Notes under the pieces: generated by a model
Told to the model about the DNA's origin: nothing
Database searches by the model: none
The model's input: only the letters and a program-made list of their open reading frames with translations
NCBI GenBank assembly: GCA_023443145.1
Contig: JAEZVS010000072.1
Coordinates: 1-5,727 of the forward strand
Source of the DNA: Bacillota bacterium
GTDB taxonomy: Bacteria > Bacillota > Peptococcia > Peptococcales > Peptococcaceae
Length of the DNA stretch: 5,727 nt
Direction: 5' to 3'
In this document: positions 1 to 5,727 of the stretch, one piece after another
Position numbering within the stretch: the stretch's first letter is position 1
Layout: every line of letters starts with the position of its first letter
Position numbers and translations under genes: made by a program

Positions 1-798
1 ACCTTTACCAATGAAATGATCGACGCTTTACGCGACAATCGTACTGCTCGTTTTCGCGGCAAATATCGCAAGGTGGATTTACTCTTAATCGACGACATTC
101 AATTTTTAGCAAAAAAAGAAGGTATCCAGGAAGAATTTTTCCATACCTTTAATGAGCTTCACCAAGCGAATAAGCAAATCATTATTTCATCTGACCGACC
201 TCCCAAGGAAATTCCAACATTAGAGGAGAGATTGCGTACCCGCTTTGAATGGGGCCTCATCACCGATATTCAATCCCCGGATTTGGAAACGCGCATTGCT
301 ATTTTGCGCAAAAAAGCACAGATGGACAACCAAATTGTAGGTGATGATGTCACCATGTTTATGGCTGAGCACATGGAAACAAACATCCGTGAATTAGAAG
401 GTGCTTTATTGAGTCTCACCGCCTACGCAAATATGAATGATTTGCCGGTGAGTGTAGACGTTGCCCGAAGTTTTTTGGAAAAATATGTGACCATGGATAA
501 AAAACGTCAGGTAACAGGCACTGCCATCCAAGAAAAAGTATGTGATATATATAATGTCAGCCCTAATGCACTGGCGGGTAAAAGCCGCAAACGAGAAATT
601 GTTTTTCCGCGCCAATTAGCCATGTATCTATGCCGCGAGCTTACCGATATGAGTTTGCCTAAAATAGGTGATATTTTTGGCGGCCGTGACCATTCCACCG
701 TCATTCATGCCGTTGAAAAAATTGAACAGGAAATGAACGATGATCCGATGTTTCGTGCCACCGTCAATAATATTATGAAAGAATTTTCCCATTCTTAA
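1..798 (+). CDS. dnaA: Chromosomal replication initiator DnaA, C-terminal part (5' end outside window)
   Basis: DnaA is the AAA+ ATPase that binds DnaA boxes at oriC and opens the origin for helicase loading. The reading frame is open from base 1, so the gene starts upstream; the first ATG at 16 is internal. About 265 codons are present, covering roughly the last three fifths of the family's usual 440-470 residues. Visible motifs are Walker B (LLLIDDIQF, around 79-105), sensor 1 (IIISSDRPP, about 178-204), the arginine-finger segment LRTRFEWGL (about 232-258) and sensor 2 NIRELEGAL (382-408, Arg at 388-390). Domain IV then follows, with the helix-turn-helix and the signature GGRDHSTV (679-702) that reads the DnaA box. 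Domains I-II and Walker A are missing because of the window edge. The stop is TAA at 796-798. Its binding sites follow immediately downstream. Identification is secure from the motifs and the context. Confidence 0.98.
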   Translation, partial: TFTNEMIDALRDNRTARFRGKYRKVDLLLIDDIQFLAKKEGIQEEFFHTFNELHQANKQIIISSDRPPKEIPTLEERLRTRFEWGLITDIQSPDLETRIAILRKKAQMDNQIVGDDVTMFMAEHMETNIRELEGALLSLTAYANMNDLPVSVDVARSFLEKYVTMDKKRQVTGTAIQEKVCDIYNVSPNALAGKSRKREIVFPRQLAMYLCRELTDMSLPKIGDIFGGRDHSTVIHAVEKIEQEMNDDPMFRATVNNIMKEFSHS

Positions 799-826
799 AT
801 TGTGGATTCTTTTCCTTCTTGCTTTT

Positions 827-912
827 TTATCCACTGCTTTGTGGATAAGTATAAAAGAAAGCGTGACAACGGGTTTTGTTGTCCACAAAATTATCCACAA
901 GCTTGTGGATGA
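827..912. promoter_or_regulatory. DnaA-box cluster A (five boxes, two convergent pairs)
   Basis: The boxes are 827-835 (+, TTATCCACT), 840-848 (-, perfect), 879-887 (+, TTGTCCACA), 891-899 (+, perfect) and 904-912 (-, one mismatch). 827/840 and 891/904 each form a convergent inverted pair with the same 13-base start-to-start distance and 22-base span. Closely spaced boxes are expected to seed cooperative DnaA oligomers; that role is inferred from the family. Confidence 0.88.
893..910. repeat. 18-bp perfect palindrome formed by a convergent DnaA-box pair
   Basis: ATCCACAAGCTTGTGGAT is identical to its own reverse complement. It joins the perfect box at 891-899 to the one-mismatch box at 904-912 through a central AAGCTT. 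As DNA it is a two-fold symmetric DnaA target. A hairpin in RNA is possible but there is no T-tract after it, so it is not a terminator. Confidence 0.85.
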
Positions 913-980
913 CAATAGACTCGGATTTATATTCTATAATTTTAGCTCAACCATGCTGTTTTTAGCCTTGTATATGATTT

Positions 981-1067
981 TGTGGACAAGGTGTGAATAA
1001 GCTCTGTTTTATACACATTTAAAAAAAAGCTGTGAAAATAGTGGATAAATCGTTCCTATTATCCACA
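981..1067. promoter_or_regulatory. DnaA-box cluster B (five boxes, two divergent pairs)
   Basis: The boxes are 981-989 (-, TTGTCCACA), 992-1000 (-, TTATTCACA), 1009-1017 (+, TTATACACA), 1040-1048 (-, TTATCCACT) and 1059-1067 (+, perfect). The pairs 992/1009 and 1040/1059 point away from each other, opposite to the pairs of cluster A. The cluster lies on the dnaN side, closer to the unwinding element. Confidence 0.87.
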
Positions 1068-1121
1068 GACCTTTCCACAAGTTATTTTGCGTATATAGAC
1101 GAATTTCTTTAACTTTTCAAC

Positions 1122-1155
1122 TTTTCCACTCTGCCTACTACTACTGTTACTATAT
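1122..1155 (+). promoter_or_regulatory. DnaA-trio unwinding element with a proximal degenerate DnaA box
   Basis: A degenerate box TTTTCCACT (1122-1130, two mismatches to TTATCCACA) is followed by a short spacer and then by CTA CTA CTA CTG TTA CTA (1136-1153). On the opposite strand this reads 3'-GAT-5' triplets, the DnaA-trio pattern known from the basal unwinding system of the B. subtilis origin, where a DnaA filament grows from a box onto single strand. The order box, short spacer, trios, and the position between the box clusters and dnaN both fit. The element ends 28 bases before the dnaN start codon. The exact melted region cannot be read from the sequence alone. Confidence 0.8.
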
Positions 1156-1168
1156 CATCATAGAAGAA

Positions 1169-1173
1169 GAGGA
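1169..1173 (+). promoter_or_regulatory. dnaN ribosome binding site
   Basis: GAGGA lies seven bases before the ATG at 1181 and supports that start. The site sits within about 15 bases of the DnaA-trio element. I could not place a convincing dnaN promoter in the origin; a TGT-TACTAT extended -10 look-alike at 1145-1153 overlaps the trios and has no good -35. Confidence 0.75.
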
Positions 1174-1180
1174 ATAACGC

Positions 1181-2290
1181 ATGAAATTTCAAGCCATCAA
1201 AACGAACCTCAGTCAAGGTCTCTCTACTGTATTAAAAGCGGTCTCATCAAAAAACACATTACCTATTTTATCAGGCATTCATCTATCGGCTCAAGACGGC
1301 CACATCATACTTTCCGCCACCGATATGGATATTCGAATGGTGGTGCGTGTTCCGGCGAATGTCATAGAAGAAGGTGATACGGTATTGCCGGGACGAAATC
1401 TGGGAGAATTGGTGCGCCGTTTACCTGACGACAATATTTCTTTTGACCAAACCAGCCACAATGGCACCGATCGTATGGTCATTACTTATGGTGATGCGAA
1501 AGCTGAACTCTTAGGCTGGCCGGGCAGAGAATTTCCTACTTTGCCCGATGTTAACGTAGTGGCGCATTACCACATGAGCGGAAAACTCTTAAAAGAAGCA
1601 GTGAATCTCACTTCTTTTACCATCAATGTTGATGAAATTCGCGCCGCTTTTACAGGTCTTTTATTTGAAGTAGCGGGACAAGAGCTCACCATGGTGGGTA
1701 CGGATTCTTTTCGATTGGCTTTGGTGCGGCGCGCCATTGATAATCCGCAAGAAAAAGATTGTGCCCTCATCATACCGGTGCGCGCATTAAATGAAGTGGC
1801 GCGTTTGGTTGATCCTGAAGAAATGGTTTCTATTGTTCACTCAGATGGCCGTGTGAGCTTTGAAATGGGTGCCGGAGTGGTGACCACCAATCTCATTCGT
1901 GGGGAATATCCACCGTATCGACGGGTGATTCCTGAAGGATATCAAAGTTATATGAAGGTGCATCGGGATTTGTTACAGGCATCTGTGGAACGGGCCACGC
2001 TCTTCAGCAAAGAAAAAGACGGCACGTCTGTGATCAACTGTGCCCTTCACAACGGTATTTTTTCCATTGATACGGAAAGTGAACAGGGGCGTGTTCATGA
2101 GCGGGTAAATGTATATCATGAAGGAGAAGAAGTGGATATTTCTTTTAATGCCCGTTTTATTACTGATTGTTTGAAGGCACTGCATGAAGATGAATTGGAC
2201 ATTACTTTTAACGGCGCCATGGGTCCGGCTATTGTACGTCCGCAAGCGGACGATTCTTATCTTTACCTTATTTTGCCGCTGAGAAGATAA
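1181..2290 (+). CDS. dnaN: DNA polymerase III beta subunit (sliding clamp)
   Basis: DnaN is the ring-shaped dimeric clamp that tethers the replicative polymerase and many repair proteins to DNA. The product is 369 residues, close to the usual 366-378, so the three clamp domains are complete. The N-terminal KNTLPILSGIHLSA segment (about residues 24-37) is the typical clamp start. GRNLGELVRRLPD is in domain 1. MVGTDSFRLA (171-180) is the ATDxxRLA-type motif lining the partner-binding pocket, with Phe177 where His is common. The C-terminal ILPLRR (364-369) matches the pocket-forming MPMRL-like tail of other clamps. The ATG at 1181 is chosen for the GAGGA seven bases upstream and the family N-terminus. 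The TAA stop at 2288-2290 overlaps the recF ATG by one base, so the two genes are almost certainly co-transcribed and translationally coupled. Confidence 0.98.
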   Translation: MKFQAIKTNLSQGLSTVLKAVSSKNTLPILSGIHLSAQDGHIILSATDMDIRMVVRVPANVIEEGDTVLPGRNLGELVRRLPDDNISFDQTSHNGTDRMVITYGDAKAELLGWPGREFPTLPDVNVVAHYHMSGKLLKEAVNLTSFTINVDEIRAAFTGLLFEVAGQELTMVGTDSFRLALVRRAIDNPQEKDCALIIPVRALNEVARLVDPEEMVSIVHSDGRVSFEMGAGVVTTNLIRGEYPPYRRVIPEGYQSYMKVHRDLLQASVERATLFSKEKDGTSVINCALHNGIFSIDTESEQGRVHERVNVYHEGEEVDISFNARFITDCLKALHEDELDITFNGAMGPAIVRPQADDSYLYLILPLRR

Positions 2291-3417
2291 TGAATATTAA
2301 GAGTCTATCTTTTAGTCATTATAGAAATTATGAGCTTTTAACCTTGTCGCCACACCATCGTCTAAATGTGGTGATGGGACCCAATGCGCAAGGAAAAACC
2401 AATTTATTGGAAGCCATTTATGTGATGGCGGTGGGCATGAGTTTTCGCGCCCATAAAGAGGCAGAGCTTTTACGCTGGAAAGATGATTGGTTTCGTCTGG
2501 ATTCTCAATTCCAAGTGGAAGACAGCGGCCGTCTTCTATCTTTTTCTTATGTGAGTGATGGTGCAAAAAAAAGGAAATTAAGTTTAAATGGAGTGCAATA
2601 TCGCCGTTGGGAAGATTTACCGGAACGATTGCAAGTGGTGCTTTTTACGCCGGATGATTTGAATATTGTAAAAGGTTCTCCTGAGCGCAGACGTCGCTTT
2701 TTAGATATGGAGCTTTCAACATTGCTTCCCGGTTTTTCTACACTTTGCCGCAATTACAGACGGACGCTGTATCAACGCAACGAGTTGCTTAAAGATGTGC
2801 GTGCCCGCCGTGTTCCTGCTGATGATTTGGCGGTATGGGATGAGGCGTTATCTCAATATGGGGCACATATTATTTATGAAAGGCTCCGGCTTTTACATTT
2901 ATTGGTACCTCAAGCGCGGCGTATCCACACATATATGACCAAACAGTCAGCCAGTTTTGATATCACCTATCAATCCTCTTTAGGGACGGCAGTATTGGGA
3001 ATGAATGAAAGTGATTTGAAAGCACGTTTTTTAGATCACCTTATAAAAAAGCGGGCAGAGGAAATCAACCGTGGTGTTACTTTGGTCGGGCCTCATCGTG
3101 ATGATTTGGTGATTTATGAAAATAAGAATGATTTGCGCACCTATGGCAGTCAGGGGCAACAGCGTACAGCAGTGTTGGCGCTAAAATTATCGGAAATTGA
3201 GGCTTTTCGTCGTCTTTACGGAAGAGCGCCTATTTTACTCTTAGATGATGTGATGAGTGAGTTGGACCAAAGCCGCCAGGATATGCTGCTGCATGCTGTG
3301 GTGCACAACGACATGCAAACATTTCTGACCACCACCCATCTTACTTTTACAACGTCCAATCAACCCGAAAAATTTATTTTTTCTATTAAAGAAGGAAAAA
3401 TCATTTCAAGCGATTAG
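2290..3417 (+). CDS. recF: DNA replication and repair protein RecF
   Basis: RecF is an SMC/ABC-type ATPase that acts with RecO and RecR to load RecA on gapped DNA and to protect or restart stalled forks. At 375 residues it is full length (usual 355-375). Visible are Walker A GPNAQGKT (30-37), the conserved GPHRDDL (267-273), the ABC signature region YGSQGQQRT (285-293) and Walker B ILLLDDVMSELD (315-326) with a downstream TTTHL segment. The middle is the expected arm-like helical region. The ATG overlaps the dnaN stop as TAATG. Only a weak GAGAAG (2281-2286) precedes it at three bases, so translation probably depends on ribosomes finishing dnaN. In many Firmicutes a small S4-domain gene (yaaA) sits between dnaN and recF; here there is no room for it. 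A strong terminator begins four bases after the TAG stop. Confidence 0.97.
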   Translation: MNIKSLSFSHYRNYELLTLSPHHRLNVVMGPNAQGKTNLLEAIYVMAVGMSFRAHKEAELLRWKDDWFRLDSQFQVEDSGRLLSFSYVSDGAKKRKLSLNGVQYRRWEDLPERLQVVLFTPDDLNIVKGSPERRRRFLDMELSTLLPGFSTLCRNYRRTLYQRNELLKDVRARRVPADDLAVWDEALSQYGAHIIYERLRLLHLLVPQARRIHTYMTKQSASFDITYQSSLGTAVLGMNESDLKARFLDHLIKKRAEEINRGVTLVGPHRDDLVIYENKNDLRTYGSQGQQRTAVLALKLSEIEAFRRLYGRAPILLLDDVMSELDQSRQDMLLHAVVHNDMQTFLTTTHLTFTTSNQPEKFIFSIKEGKIISSD

Positions 3418-3420
3418 TTT

Positions 3421-3466
3421 GTCTGTTATTTAACGGAAATATCCGCAAATAACAGACTTTTTTTTT
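3421..3466 (+). terminator. Rho-independent terminator after recF
   Basis: A perfect 11-bp stem (GTCTGTTATTT at 3421-3431 with AAATAACAGAC at 3447-3457) encloses a second small stem CGGA/TCCG (3434-3437 with 3442-3445). It is followed at once by nine T residues (3458-3466). This is a textbook intrinsic terminator on the + strand. It separates the dnaN-recF unit from the gyrase operon. Confidence 0.93.
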
Positions 3467-3496
3467 ATACCAGCAGTCGATTGTAATTGAAAAATA

Positions 3497-3505
3497 TGGT
3501 ATAAT
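3497..3505 (+). promoter_or_regulatory. Extended -10 promoter of the gyrB-gyrA operon
   Basis: TGG-TATAAT (3497-3505) is a perfect vegetative -10 box with the TGn extension. There is no good -35 at the normal 16-18 base spacing; TTGTAA at 3481-3486 is only 13 bases away. Transcription should start near 3512, giving a leader of about 47 bases. A consensus -10 without a strong -35 is a layout often linked to supercoiling-sensitive promoters, which would suit gyrase; that last step is inference. Confidence 0.8.
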
Positions 3506-3544
3506 ATGAAGGGTATGTCTATCGCATGCTCAACTGCAAGAGTT

Positions 3545-5484
<1,940 letters not shown>

Positions 5485-5499
5485 GTAAGATTTAATTTC

Positions 5500-5519
5500 A
5501 ATGAATCGTTCATTTTTTT
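5500..5519 (+). promoter_or_regulatory. Small hairpin with T-tract in the gyrB-gyrA spacer
   Basis: AATGAA (5500-5505) and TTCATT (5509-5514) flank a TCG loop and are followed by T residues to 5519. The stem is short and AT-rich, so it would be at best a leaky terminator. Its T-tract is also the left arm of the palindrome at 5514-5537, so the two structures compete for bases. Function is unproven. Confidence 0.35.
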
Positions 5520-5537
5520 CGATGATCATCGAAAAAA
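5514..5537. repeat. 24-bp perfect palindrome abutting the gyrA Shine-Dalgarno
   Basis: TTTTTTC and GAAAAAA flank GATGATCATC, making a 24-base sequence identical to its reverse complement. In mRNA it can fold as a 10-bp stem with a GATC loop. The last two A residues (5536-5537) are the first two bases of the gyrA AAGGAGG. It could be a dimeric protein site or an RNA hairpin tuning gyrA translation. It is not a normal terminator because the 3' side is A-rich and runs into the ribosome binding site. Confidence 0.75.
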
Positions 5538-5542
5538 GGAGG
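5536..5542 (+). promoter_or_regulatory. gyrA ribosome binding site
   Basis: AAGGAGG lies seven bases before TTG at 5550-5552, the same spacing as for gyrB. It supports the TTG as the true start of gyrA. The next in-frame candidates, GTG at 5583 and ATG at 5601, have no such site and would cut into the conserved N-terminus. Confidence 0.9.
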
Positions 5543-5549
5543 TCATCTT

Positions 5550-5727
5550 TTGGATAATTACACCCATGGGAGCATTCGACCGGTGAATTTGGTGGAAGAA
5601 ATGGAAACATCTTTTTTAGATTATTCTATGAGTGTCATCACCAGTCGGGCGCTTCCGGACGTGCGTGACGGATTAAAGCCGGTACACCGCCGCATTTTGT
5701 ATGCGATGCAAAAAACCGGCAATACAC
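5550..5727 (+). CDS. gyrA: DNA gyrase subunit A, N-terminal fragment (3' end outside window)
   Basis: GyrA is the DNA-breaking and rejoining subunit of gyrase, carrying the active-site Tyr. Only the first 59 codons are in the window. The frame from TTG at 5550 gives [17 protein letters not shown], then the family hallmark [20 protein letters not shown] (21-40) and [13 protein letters not shown] (41-53), which form the start of the breakage-reunion domain. The quinolone-resistance region (around E. coli Ser83/Asp87) and the catalytic Tyr lie beyond the edge. The short tail before SFLDYSM is normal for GyrA, which supports TTG over later in-frame starts. No separate promoter is evident in the 65-base gap after gyrB, so it is probably expressed from the gyrB promoter. 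ParC is the main alternative; position after gyrB argues for GyrA. Confidence 0.95.
   Translation, partial: MDNYTHGSIRPVNLVEEMETSFLDYSMSVITSRALPDVRDGLKPVHRRILYAMQKTGNT

Larger units (their letters stand above)
799..1180. other. oriC: Chromosome replication origin region (oriC) between dnaA and dnaN
   Basis: This 382-base non-coding interval is packed with the DnaA-box consensus TTATNCACA. Matches on the + strand start at 891 and 1059 (TTATCCACA) and 1009 (TTATACACA). Matches on the - strand are at 840-848 (TTATCCACA) and 992-1000 (TTATTCACA). One-mismatch boxes are at 827-835 (+), 879-887 (+), 904-912 (-), 981-989 (-) and 1040-1048 (-). Weaker two-mismatch sites lie at 801-809 (-), 1071-1079 (+) and 1122-1130 (+). 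Box-poor AT-rich stretches lie at about 913-980 and 1080-1120. A CTA-repeat unwinding element follows at 1136-1153. This layout matches the dnaA-dnaN part of Firmicutes origins such as that of Bacillus subtilis. A possible second box cluster upstream of dnaA cannot be judged from here. A 66-codon open frame at 800-1000 is built from the boxes and is not a gene. Confidence 0.93.

Noticed and set aside
800..1000. 66-codon open frame on the + strand between dnaA and dnaN
   Set aside because: It spans the DnaA boxes, has no ribosome binding site, and its residues are dictated by the box repeats. The interval is better explained as origin DNA.
1145..1153. TGT-TACTAT as an extended -10 promoter for dnaN
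   Set aside because: It has two mismatches to TATAAT and no -35 at proper spacing, and its bases are fully explained by the DnaA-trio pattern. It was not called as a separate promoter.
3477..3486. TTGTAA at 3481-3486 as the -35 of the gyrB promoter
   Set aside because: It is only 13 bases from TATAAT, too close for a sigma-70-type promoter. The TGn extension explains activity without it.

Overview
This window is a bacterial chromosome origin neighbourhood. In order on the + strand it holds the 3' part of dnaA, a DnaA-box-rich origin (oriC), dnaN, recF, a terminator and promoter, gyrB, and the first 59 codons of gyrA. All genes run the same way. The order dnaA-oriC-dnaN-recF-gyrB-gyrA, the short (641-residue) GyrB, the strong AGGAGG ribosome binding sites and the moderately AT-rich composition fit a Firmicutes-type genome. 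The protein style leans me towards the Negativicutes (Veillonella/Dialister/Megasphaera relatives). That last step is an inference from memory of the family and is not proven here.

Region by region: 1-798 encodes the DnaA AAA+ ATPase core from just upstream of Walker B, plus the DNA-binding domain IV. Positions 799-1180 are non-coding and form the origin. They contain ten DnaA boxes at zero or one mismatch to TTATNCACA (827-1067), arranged largely as inverted pairs. A DnaA-trio unwinding element (CTA repeats, 1136-1153) sits just before dnaN. Positions 1181-2290 are dnaN (sliding clamp). recF (2290-3417) shares one base with the dnaN stop codon. A strong intrinsic terminator (3421-3466) closes the dnaN-recF unit. 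An extended -10 promoter (3497-3505) starts the gyrase operon. gyrB (3559-5484) starts with GTG. gyrA starts with TTG at 5550 and runs off the window.

The genes work together in chromosome replication and its topology: DnaA opens the origin, the DnaN clamp holds the polymerase, RecF handles gaps at stalled forks, and gyrase relieves the positive supercoils ahead of the fork. The window is core genome and I see no mobile element, CRISPR array, tRNA or rRNA. The most notable points are the clear DnaA-trio element, the paired geometry of the DnaA boxes, an Asp-to-Asn change in the GyrB EGDSAGG motif at the site equivalent to E. coli D426, a 24-bp perfect palindrome running into the gyrA Shine-Dalgarno, and the absence of the small genes that often separate dnaN, recF and gyrB in Firmicutes.
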